12,234 nt of DNA from an uncultured Collinsella sp. (lineage in GTDB: Bacteria > Actinomycetota > Coriobacteriia > Coriobacteriales > Coriobacteriaceae): contig UROJ01000018.1 of NCBI GenBank assembly GCA_900549335.1, positions 1 through 12,234 on the forward strand, read 5' to 3'. Below the pieces are notes generated by a model. It saw only the letters and a program-made list of their open reading frames with translations. It searched no databases and was not told the DNA's origin. Positions 6,916 through 12,234 of this stretch are shown one piece after another. Position numbers and translations under genes: made by a program. The stretch's first letter is position 1. Each line of letters starts with the position of its first letter.

Positions 6916-7074
6916 CACGTCACCTTGTCTCAAATGCGACCCGCTCGCTGTCGTTGCCAAAACATCGGCGTTTTTGTTGTCGGGACGGCAGTTAGTAGTC
7001 GTCGAGTAGTCATTGGTGCTCAGCGGCAGTCCCCATTGCACCAAGTGGCGTGTGCCGTTAAGCGGAGGGGCGTA
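6916..7074. other. Non-coding stretch upstream of ade; one inverted repeat
   Basis: I see no convincing gene here; short frames lack ribosome binding sites and family features. It holds a 7-bp inverted repeat, TTGGTGC at 7013-7019 and GCACCAA at 7038-7044, with 18 bases between. CGGCA at 7023-7027 and TGCCG at 7053-7057 form a second, overlapping pair. These lie 30-60 bases upstream of the ade -35 box and could be a regulator site or part of a small RNA. There is no match I can recognise to a known riboswitch. Confidence 0.4.
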
Positions 7075-7102
7075 TTGTTGGCCCATCGTTTGGGCATACA
7101 AT
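7075..7102 (+). promoter_or_regulatory. Probable ade promoter
   Basis: TTGTTG at 7075-7080 and TACAAT at 7097-7102, with a 16-base spacer, make one of the better sigma-70-like promoters in the window. Transcription would start near 7109. The spacer contains an inverted repeat, GCCCA at 7081-7085 and TGGGC at 7091-7095, which is well placed to be a repressor site. Confidence 0.6.
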
Positions 7103-7114
7103 GGCTATGAGCAT

Positions 7115-7150
7115 GCTGCGGTGAAGGCTTGTCCGCTCCGCAGCTTTTTT
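7115..7150 (+). terminator. Terminator-like hairpin in the ade leader (possible attenuator)
   Basis: GCTGCGG at 7115-7121 pairs with CCGCAGC at 7138-7144 around a 16-base loop, and six T residues follow at 7145-7150. It lies after the probable promoter and 20 bases before the ade start codon. It would therefore stop most transcripts before the gene unless something prevents the hairpin from forming. Alternatively it ends a short upstream RNA. Confidence 0.6.
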
Positions 7151-7170
7151 CTACGGTTAAAGGAGTATGT

Positions 7171-8991
7171 ATGTCCGTTGAGGTCATGAGGACTGTGATC
7201 GAGGCCGCTGAGGGCCGCGTGCCCGTCGACACGCTGTTTACCAATGCACAGATCGTCGACGTGTATGGCCAGCGCGTGGCGCCCGGTAGCGTTGCCGTCA
7301 AGGACGGTGTGATCGTCGGCGTGCTCTACGATGGTCGCGACGATGCCGCTGGCACCTATGAGGCAACTGAGGTCATCGACTGCCAGGGTCGCTATCTCGC
7401 TCCCGGTTTTATTGACGGGCATCTGCATATCGAGTCTTCGAACATCCGTCCCGCCGAGTATGCTCGCATGGCCGCGACGCGCGGTACTACCACCGCCATT
7501 GCCGACAGCCACGAGATTGCTAATGTGGCGGGCCTGGACGGCCTGCGCTTTATGATTGAGGACGGCCGCCGCGCACCCATCTCCATCAAATACATGATGC
7601 CTTCGTGCGTGCCCGCGCTGCCCGACGAGCAGGCCGGTGCCGTTATTTCTGCTGCCGATATGCAGGCGTTTTTTGCCGAGCATCCAGGCGATGTCTTTGG
7701 TCTGGGCGAAATGATGAACCTGCCGGGCGTCTTTATGGCCGACCCCGAGACTTGCGCTCGCATCGATGCTGCCAACCAGACGCCGTCCAAGCAGGTTGAC
7801 GGCCACGCGCCGCTCGTTGCCGGCAAGGACCTCAACGCCTATGCCGCGGCGGGTATTATCGCCGACCACGAGTCGACGATTCCCGAGGAGGCGCTCGATA
7901 AACTGTCCCGCGGCATGTATGTGATGCTGCGTGAGGGCACGTGCAGCCACGATCTGGCCAATTTGTCCCCGATGCTGCTGGAAAACCCCGCCCGCGCCCG
8001 CCGCTGCTGCTTTGCGACCGACGACCGCGCTCCCTCCGACGCGCTTTCGACCGGCATGATCGACAATGCCTGCCGCGTGGCCATCGAGGCTGGCGTCGAC
8101 CCGGTGGTCGCCATCTCCATGGCGTCCCTTTCCACGGCTGAGGCATTTGGCCTGGACCACGGCTGCCGCGACCCGCACGAGCTCCGCGGCGCAATCGCCC
8201 CGGGCAAACGCGCCGACCTGCTGTTGCTCGATGACCTGACGTTTGCCAAGGCTCCGCATCGTGTCTATGCCGCCGGTGCTCTGGTGGCGCAGGACGGCAC
8301 CTTTGTGGGCGAGATTGCACCCGAGATGGTCGAGGTTGCGGCCCTTGCCGATGAGCTGCGCGCTTCCGTTAAACTGCCGAAGCTTTCGCTCGACGTATTC
8401 GATTATGCCTTTAAGCCGGGCGAGGCCGTTATCGATGTCATCCCGGGTATGGCCATCACGGGTATGGCTCGCCCCGAGAGTGCCGAGGGCCTGCGCCGCA
8501 TTATGCTTATCGAGCGCCACGGCCGCGGCGTGTCGCTGCAGGCCGAGGGCGCCGATGGCGACGGCCCCGCTGGCCTGGGCCTGGTCGGCAAGCATATCGG
8601 TCGCGGCTGGGTGCGCGGCTTTACCATCACGGGCGGTGCCATCGCCTCGACGATCGGCCACGACTCGCACAACGTGTGCGTGGTGGGCGACAGCGCGGCT
8701 GATATGATGGCTGCCGTCGAGGCCGTGGGCCAGGGCGGCCACGTGCTGGTGCGCAACGGCAAGGTCGTGGCGCGTATTCCGCTGGCGCTCGGTGGCCTTA
8801 TGAGCGAAGGCACGGCCGAGGACGTTGCTGCGCAGCACGACGACTTTATGGTCAAGGCGCGCGCCATGGGTATTGAGCCGCCGCTCGACCCCATCATGGG
8901 CATCATCTTCCTGCCCCTGCCGGTCATCCCGACGCTCCGCATCCGCCCCGAGGGCATGTTCGACGTTACAACCTTCACCTATGCCGACTAG
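7171..8991 (+). CDS. ade: Adenine deaminase
   Basis: This 606-residue amidohydrolase-superfamily enzyme converts adenine to hypoxanthine plus ammonia, feeding purine salvage. The metal-binding N-terminal motif is PGFIDGHLHIESS, with His84 and His86. It is followed by the family-typical HEIANV at 114-119 and FGLGEMMNLPGV at 176-187 (Glu180 in the active site). VDGHAP (His212), DHE (233-234) and FATDDRAPSDAL (Asp284, Asp285) complete the set. The C-terminal adenine deaminase domain includes GLVGKHIGRGWVRGF and the GGAIASTIGHDSHN stretch. The length is near the usual 570-600. The ATG at 7171 follows AAAGGAG at 7159-7165 by 5 bases. The same frame runs back to a TTG at 7129, but that part crosses the leader hairpin. 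The TAG stop is the first triplet of the 47-base repeat block at 8989. Confidence 0.95.
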   Translation: MSVEVMRTVIEAAEGRVPVDTLFTNAQIVDVYGQRVAPGSVAVKDGVIVGVLYDGRDDAAGTYEATEVIDCQGRYLAPGFIDGHLHIESSNIRPAEYARMAATRGTTTAIADSHEIANVAGLDGLRFMIEDGRRAPISIKYMMPSCVPALPDEQAGAVISAADMQAFFAEHPGDVFGLGEMMNLPGVFMADPETCARIDAANQTPSKQVDGHAPLVAGKDLNAYAAAGIIADHESTIPEEALDKLSRGMYVMLREGTCSHDLANLSPMLLENPARARRCCFATDDRAPSDALSTGMIDNACRVAIEAGVDPVVAISMASLSTAEAFGLDHGCRDPHELRGAIAPGKRADLLLLDDLTFAKAPHRVYAAGALVAQDGTFVGEIAPEMVEVAALADELRASVKLPKLSLDVFDYAFKPGEAVIDVIPGMAITGMARPESAEGLRRIMLIERHGRGVSLQAEGADGDGPAGLGLVGKHIGRGWVRGFTITGGAIASTIGHDSHNVCVVGDSAADMMAAVEAVGQGGHVLVRNGKVVARIPLALGGLMSEGTAEDVAAQHDDFMVKARAMGIEPPLDPIMGIIFLPLPVIPTLRIRPEGMFDVTTFTYAD

Positions 8992-9040
8992 TCATCGGGG
9001 ACGTTCTTAAACGACTAATCGTCGGGGACACTCTTTGGCG
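8985..9040 (+). repeat. GGGGAC repeat module, copy 1 (after ade)
   Basis: GGGGAC boxes at 8997-9002 and 9024-9029 are 27 bases apart. The first runs on as GGGGACGTTC and the second as GGGGACACTC. The spacer contains AACGACTAATCGTC, a degenerate form of the palindrome in copy 3. Bases 8989-9035 match the reverse complement of 10058-10104 at 43 of 47 positions. The ade stop codon (8989-8991) is the first triplet of this shared block. The rest of the gap to the next gene (to about 9098) shows nothing I can name. Confidence 0.85.
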
Positions 9041-9098
9041 GGCTGCCTGACGTCGCGACCGTGGGGCCTCTGGCGCGCGTGAGCTATTTGCTAGGTCC

Positions 9099-9127
9099 TT
9101 GTAACGTTTGCGCCCGCGGAGTCTTAT
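9099..9127 (+). promoter_or_regulatory. Tentative promoter for the first HAD gene
   Basis: TTGTAA at 9099-9104 and TCTTAT at 9122-9127 have a 17-base spacer (each matches 4 of 6 consensus bases). Transcription would begin near 9134, inside the left arm of the leader stem described next. That would shorten the stem, so the true start may lie further upstream. Confidence 0.3.
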
Positions 9128-9130
9128 TTG

Positions 9131-9195
9131 AGCTCCCTTTGGGTACGGTGATTTTGGATATACGTCCGATTCCATCAAGCCCGAAGGGAGCTTTT
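9131..9195 (+). promoter_or_regulatory. Structured leader that buries the HAD ribosome binding site
   Basis: AGCTCCCTTTGGG at 9131-9143 pairs with CCCGAAGGGAGCT at 9180-9192 (13 pairs, one G-U). The ribosome binding site AAGGGAG at 9184-9190 lies entirely within the right arm. The 36-base interior can fold further: TTGGA at 9154-9158 with TCCGA near 9165-9169, and TGAT with ATCA outside it. The arm is followed by TTTT, so it could also act as a weak terminator. It is either a translational switch (RNA thermometer or riboswitch-like) or a termination hairpin. Confidence 0.55.
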
Positions 9196-9197
9196 CT

Positions 9198-9992
9198 ATG
9201 TTTAAACTGATTGCATCCGATATGGACGGCACACTGCTTGACGAAAACGGCCAGGTGCCTCCCGAGACCTACGAACTGATTCTGGCGCTACACGAGCATG
9301 GTGTGCATTTCGCTGCATCGTCAGGTCGTCGCTACGATCGCCTGTGCGAGTTCTTTGCGCCCGTTCGCGACAAGATGGACTTTGTCGCCGCTAACGGCGC
9401 CCAGGTCTACGCCGACGGTAAGATGGTAGACCGTGAGGTGTATTCCCACCTGGCGATTCGAAGGCTCGCCCAAGCCGTCAGGACGTTTCCCAATCTGCAT
9501 CTTGCGCTCTTTGACCGAACCAAGTCCTTCCTGCTCGATGACGAGTGCAAGTTCGTGCGTGAGGTCGATAAGGACCTTCCCAATGCCGAGCGCATTTGGG
9601 AGCTGCCCGATCCCAGCGTAAATATCATCAAGGCGAGTATCTTTTGCGATGACTGTGCCGTTATGGACAGTGCCTACGTACTGCAGCGCGAGCTTGGCCA
9701 GCTCTTTACCTTTGCGCCTTCTGGAAACGCATGGATCGATGCCATGCAGCCCGGTGTGTCGAAAGCCTCGGGAATCGAGCAGCTCATGGAGCACTATGGC
9801 GTCGAACGCGACGAGGTCATGGCGTTTGGCGACTCGATGAACGACTACGAGATCATTCGCTTTGTCGGCACGGGCTGCGCGATGGAAAACGCGCGTCCCG
9901 CGCTCAAGGCGGTGGCCGATCGCGTGGTGGGTTGTAATCGCGACCACGCCGTCCAGCAGGAGCTCCGTCGCGTGCTGGAGAGTCTCGCTTAA
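9198..9992 (+). CDS. Cof-type HAD-IIB hydrolase (first copy)
   Basis: This is a 264-residue cytosolic phosphatase of the haloacid dehalogenase superfamily. Motif I is DMDGTLL with Asp8 (nucleophile) and Asp10 (acid/base). Motif II is the Ser in ASSGR (41-44). Motif III is Lys189 in GVSKASGIEQL. Motif IV is GDSMND, with Asp212 and Asp216 as magnesium ligands. The ~100-residue insert between motifs II and III is the C2 cap that defines subclass IIB. Relatives dephosphorylate sugar phosphates, pyridoxal phosphate or flavin mononucleotide; substrate cannot be read from sequence. The start follows AAGGGAG by 7 bases, inside the leader stem described above. It points towards a second Cof-type gene on the other strand, separated by 120 bases of repeats. 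Confidence 0.92.
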   Translation: MFKLIASDMDGTLLDENGQVPPETYELILALHEHGVHFAASSGRRYDRLCEFFAPVRDKMDFVAANGAQVYADGKMVDREVYSHLAIRRLAQAVRTFPNLHLALFDRTKSFLLDDECKFVREVDKDLPNAERIWELPDPSVNIIKASIFCDDCAVMDSAYVLQRELGQLFTFAPSGNAWIDAMQPGVSKASGIEQLMEHYGVERDEVMAFGDSMNDYEIIRFVGTGCAMENARPALKAVADRVVGCNRDHAVQQELRRVLESLA

Positions 9993-9993
9993 T

Positions 9994-10045
9994 CCGGCAG
10001 ATGGGGACGTTCCTTTTCTGCCGGCAGTGGGGGGACAGTCCTTGC
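9994..10045 (+). repeat. GGGGAC repeat module, copy 2 (after the first HAD gene)
   Basis: GGGGACGTTC begins at 10003, ten bases after the TAA stop, and GGGGACAGTC begins at 10031, 28 bases later. The spacer carries a perfect 10-base palindrome, CTGCCGGCAG (10018-10027), where copies 1 and 3 have CGACTAGTCG-like sequence. CCGGCAGA at 9994-10001 also pairs with TCTGCCGG at 10017-10024. The boxes are thus conserved while the spacer palindrome has been exchanged. Confidence 0.75.
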
Positions 10046-10069
10046 AGCTTTTTTGCGAAGACTGTCCCC
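10031..10069. other. Long hairpin joining repeat copies 2 and 3
   Basis: GGGGACAGTC at 10031-10040 pairs perfectly with GACTGTCCCC at 10060-10069. The 19-base interior holds six T residues and can add a few more pairs (CTTGC with GCGAAG, with bulges). It lies midway between two convergent genes, 39 bases past one stop and 44 bases before the other. It could end transcription in both directions, although neither side has a proper T-tract. Confidence 0.65.
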
Positions 10070-10115
10070 AACGACTAGTCGTTTAAGAACGTCCCCAATG
10101 ACTACCCAACGACTA
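10055..10115 (-). repeat. GGGGAC repeat module, copy 3 (after the second HAD gene)
   Basis: Read on the minus strand, GGGGACGTTC begins at 10096 and GGGGACAGTC begins at 10069, 27 bases later. The spacer is the perfect 14-base palindrome AACGACTAGTCGTT (10070-10083). Bases 10058-10104 are the inverse of copy 1 with four mismatches. Towards the gene, TAGTCGTTGGG (10115-10105) is a partial tandem duplicate of TAGTCATTGGGG. Its TAG is the stop codon of the second HAD gene. Confidence 0.85.
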
Positions 10116-10955
10116 AGCGAGGGCGGCCATGATGGTGCGGGCGACGCCGTCGTGGTCGTTGTCGTATTCGGTGATGGCGTCGGCGGCCTCGCGGTCTTCG
10201 GACTCGGCGTTGATCATGGCCATGCCGTGGCCCGCTGCCTGTAGCATGGGGATGTCGTTGATGTTGTCGCCGAACGCCCAGGCGTCGGCGAGACGCTCGC
10301 CCAGGTGCTCGCATAACCACGTGAGGGCCGTCCCCTTGGTGGCGCCCTCGCCCATGACCTCGATATTCATGGCGTACGAACGCGTGACCTCAATGCCTTC
10401 GAGCGTGTCGAGCGCCGCCGCGATGGCGTCGCGATCGGCCGGGTCGTGCCAGTACATGGCGATGCGTTCGAGCGTCTCGACCTCGTCGATCTTGCTGTCG
10501 ATATCCATGTCGATCGGTGTTCGTGTGCGCTTGAGCGAAGCCGCGATGTGGGGGTCGCCGCCACAGAACTCATCCAGACGCCCGTATAGCGAGCGGGGGA
10601 GGAAGCACTGCCCATCCGCGAAGATATCGAAGGTCACATCGTGGCCGGCGGCAATGCGATGGATGCGGTGGGCAATGCCACGGTCGAGCGGACGGCTCAA
10701 GATGCACGTGGCGCGCGAGACGTCGGTGGGCGTACCGGCGTCGAGCTGCCAGACGCTGGCACCGTTGGCGCAGACCGCGTAGTGTACGGCGGGGTGAGCG
10801 AGGATGGGCTCAAAGATGCCTGACAGCGGGCGCCCCGTGCAGGGCACAAACTCAACACCGCGGCGCGCAAGCTCGTCGAGCATCGCCCAGGTGGCGTCGC
10901 TCATCTGCTTGTCACTCGTCAGCAGCGTTCCATCCATATCGGAAAACACAATCAT
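10113..10955 (-). CDS. Cof-type HAD-IIB hydrolase (second copy)
   Basis: This 280-residue phosphatase has the same architecture as the first copy but is clearly a different paralogue. Motif I is DMDGTLL (Asp6, Asp8), motif II is Thr40 in CTGRP, motif III is Lys207 in GATKGTALTWL, and motif IV is FGDNINDIPML (Asp230, Asp234). The cap domain lies between motifs II and III. The substrate is unknown; the family acts on phosphorylated sugars and cofactors. The ATG at 10953-10955 has AAAGGG 9 bases upstream. It begins only 25 bases beyond the T-tract of the citrate synthase terminator, leaving little room for a promoter. It may therefore be transcribed by readthrough from gltA. Its TAG stop lies in repeat copy 3. 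Confidence 0.92.
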   Translation of the reverse strand: MIVFSDMDGTLLTSDKQMSDATWAMLDELARRGVEFVPCTGRPLSGIFEPILAHPAVHYAVCANGASVWQLDAGTPTDVSRATCILSRPLDRGIAHRIHRIAAGHDVTFDIFADGQCFLPRSLYGRLDEFCGGDPHIAASLKRTRTPIDMDIDSKIDEVETLERIAMYWHDPADRDAIAAALDTLEGIEVTRSYAMNIEVMGEGATKGTALTWLCEHLGERLADAWAFGDNINDIPMLQAAGHGMAMINAESEDREAADAITEYDNDHDGVARTIMAALA

Positions 10956-10980
10956 TCGATGCAGCCCTTTCTACTGGCAT

Positions 10981-11019
10981 AAAAAGCGTGGCCGAGGGCG
11001 GTGATGCCCTGGCCACGCT
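10981..11019 (-). terminator. Intrinsic terminator after citrate synthase
   Basis: AGCGTGGCC at 11019-11011 (minus-strand reading) pairs with GGCCACGCT at 10993-10985. An inner AGGGC/GCCCT helix adds five pairs after one bulged base. On the minus strand five T residues follow at 10985-10981. It starts about 24 bases after the gltA stop. Confidence 0.9.
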
Positions 11020-11042
11020 CGGGTTCTATAACGGTCCGCGTC

Positions 11043-12234
11043 CTAGCGATCGGCGAGCGGCTTGTACTCCAGCGGATCGATCACCGGACGGTATGCCGGG
11101 CGGATGATGCGATGCGCGCAGAAGAGCTCTTCCATGCGGTGCGCCGACCAGCCGGCCATGCGGGCGACGGCGAACAGCGGCGTAAAGAGCGTCTCGGGCA
11201 CGCCGAGCATCTTGTAGATAAAGCCCGTGTACAGGTCGATGTTGGCGCAGATGGGCTTGGTCATGCCGTGATCGCGCATCACCTGCGGGGCCAGACGCTC
11301 GATGCGCTCGATGAGCGCGAACTCCTCGCCCAGGTCCTTCTTGGCGGCAAGCGTGCGCGCGTAACGGCGGCACACCTCGGCGCGCGGGTCGCTCAGCGTG
11401 TAGACGGCGTGGCCCATACCGTAGATGAGGCCCGTGCCGTCGAAGGCCTGCTTATCGAGGATCTTGCCCAGGTAGGCTGCGACCTCGTCCTCGTCCTCCC
11501 AGTTGGAGACATGCGCACGGATGTCCTCGTGCATGGACACGACCTTGGCGTTGGCGCCGCCGTGGCGCGGGCCCTTGAGCGAGCCGATGGCCGCGGCATA
11601 AGCGGAATACGGGTCGGTGGCCGAAGACGACAGCACGCGGCAAGCGAAGGTGGAGTTGTTACCGCCGCCGTGCTCGGCATGCAGCATGAGCATCACGTCG
11701 AGCAGCATGGCTTCGTCGCGGGTGAACGCCATGCCACCGCGCAAGACCTGCAGGATGGTCTCGGCGGTGGAGAGACCGGGCGTGGGGTGCGGCACGTGAA
11801 CCTCGGAGCCGCGAAGCTTGGCGACCGAGGCCATGTGTGCGAAGGCGGCGATGCGCGGGAGACGTGCGAGCATGGAAATGGCGACGTCGATTTCGTGCTC
11901 GGGCGTGATCACGTCTGGTTCGGCATCGAAGGCGTAGAGCAGCAGTACGGCGCGCTGGAGCACGTTCATGATGCTCGACGACACCGTGGTCATAGGGAAC
12001 TCTTTAACGTACTCGTCGCTCAGATGTCTAAAGGCGCCCAGGCGCTCGCAAAAGCCGTCGAGCTCTTCCTTGTTAGGGAGCGAACCCGTGATGAGCAGAT
12101 AGGCGACTTCCTCGTAGCCGTAGCGATTCTCGGCTTGGGCATTGTTGACCAGATCCTCGATGCTGTAGCCGCGAAGCGTGAGCTTGCCCTGATCGGGCAC
12201 GACCTTTCCGTCGACCTTGTTGTAGCCGTGCACA
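11043..12234 (-). CDS. gltA: Citrate synthase, N-terminus outside the window
   Basis: About 397 residues are visible. The frame is open to the window edge, so the leading GTG at 12233-12231 is probably an internal Val, and the family normally has ~50 more N-terminal residues. The enzyme condenses acetyl-CoA and oxaloacetate to citrate. All three catalytic residues are present: His in AEHGGGNNST (codon 11672-11670), His in GPRHGGANAKV (11564-11562) and Asp in NIDLYTG (11237-11235). MGHAVYTLSDPRAE, ARMAGWSAHRMEE and the closing RPAYRPVIDPLEY are also typical. GHAVY in place of the GHRVY of proteobacterial enzymes, and this C-terminus, resemble the clostridial-style subgroup. A 2-methylcitrate synthase role cannot be excluded by sequence reading. 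No prp genes are nearby. It ends with a strong terminator. Confidence 0.93.
   Translation of the reverse strand, partial: VHGYNKVDGKVVPDQGKLTLRGYSIEDLVNNAQAENRYGYEEVAYLLITGSLPNKEELDGFCERLGAFRHLSDEYVKEFPMTTVSSSIMNVLQRAVLLLYAFDAEPDVITPEHEIDVAISMLARLPRIAAFAHMASVAKLRGSEVHVPHPTPGLSTAETILQVLRGGMAFTRDEAMLLDVMLMLHAEHGGGNNSTFACRVLSSSATDPYSAYAAAIGSLKGPRHGGANAKVVSMHEDIRAHVSNWEDEDEVAAYLGKILDKQAFDGTGLIYGMGHAVYTLSDPRAEVCRRYARTLAAKKDLGEEFALIERIERLAPQVMRDHGMTKPICANIDLYTGFIYKMLGVPETLFTPLFAVARMAGWSAHRMEELFCAHRIIRPAYRPVIDPLEYKPLADR

Noticed and set aside
6925..7110. Small 61-codon gene between tyrS and ade
   Set aside because: It has no ribosome binding site and no recognisable motif, and it overlaps the probable ade promoter.
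7005..7170. Purine riboswitch upstream of adenine deaminase
   Set aside because: The conserved three-way-junction core and loop sequences of purine riboswitches are not recognisable. Only a simple terminator-like hairpin and inverted repeats are present.
7105..8838. Long minus-strand open frame (about 577 codons) opposite ade
   Set aside because: It mirrors the codon periodicity of ade, which has all family motifs on the plus strand. The antisense product is His/Ala/Gly-rich without recognisable motifs and has no ribosome binding site.
8985..10115. CRISPR array from the repeated GGGGAC units
   Set aside because: Only three units occur, in two orientations and around 1 kb apart. They contain palindromic spacers, have no regular unique spacers and no cas genes nearby.
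12231..12233. GTG as the true start of citrate synthase
   Set aside because: The frame continues to the window edge. The family has additional N-terminal sequence before this point, and no ribosome binding site can be checked, so the gene is treated as truncated.

Overview
The window looks like a chromosomal segment from a GC-rich actinobacterium of the class Coriobacteriia, most likely Collinsella or a close relative. This is inferred from overall GC and codon use, the protein styles (a low-complexity Thr/Gly/Pro-Thr tail on a class A penicillin-binding protein, a clostridial-style citrate synthase) and the gene mix. No sequence search was possible. Both ends cut through genes. I see no tRNA, rRNA, CRISPR array, transposase or prophage gene.

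Left part (1-3538): the 3' end of an unrecognised gene, possibly a glycosyltransferase tail, is followed by the arginine repressor argR with a palindromic operator candidate just upstream and a strong intrinsic terminator downstream. A class A penicillin-binding protein gene runs towards argR on the minus strand and has its own perfect-stem terminator. Between the PBP gene and the next gene is a 162-base divergent promoter region.

Middle part (3539-8991, plus strand): a U32-family protein of the tRNA/rRNA hydroxylation type (TrhP/RlhA), then tyrS, whose codon use suggests high expression. Tandem hairpins follow tyrS, then a roughly 360-base gene-free stretch. That stretch carries a good sigma-70-like promoter and, just downstream of it, an intrinsic-terminator-like hairpin preceding the adenine deaminase gene (ade). 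This looks like an attenuated leader.

Right part (8985-12234): two convergent Cof-type HAD phosphatase genes and the 3' portion of citrate synthase (gltA, minus strand). The first HAD gene has a leader in which a 13-bp stem covers its ribosome binding site. The second lies about 25 bases beyond the gltA terminator, so it probably depends on readthrough.

The most unusual structure is a repeat family. Three copies of a bipartite module (GGGGACGTTC, a short spacer containing a palindrome, then GGGGACA[G/C]TC, with 27-28 bases between the two GGGGAC boxes) sit at the 3' ends of ade and both HAD genes. Each is in the same orientation relative to the gene it follows and begins 5-16 bases after the stop. 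Two copies share 43 of 47 bases in inverted orientation. The other genes with visible 3' ends, argR, PBP, tyrS and gltA, carry ordinary terminators instead. The repeats resemble a REP/MITE-like dispersed element or an unusual 3'-end element.

Functionally the segment is mostly housekeeping: arginine control, cell-wall synthesis, RNA modification, tRNA charging, purine salvage, sugar-phosphate clean-up and citrate synthesis. The novelty lies in the non-coding signals.
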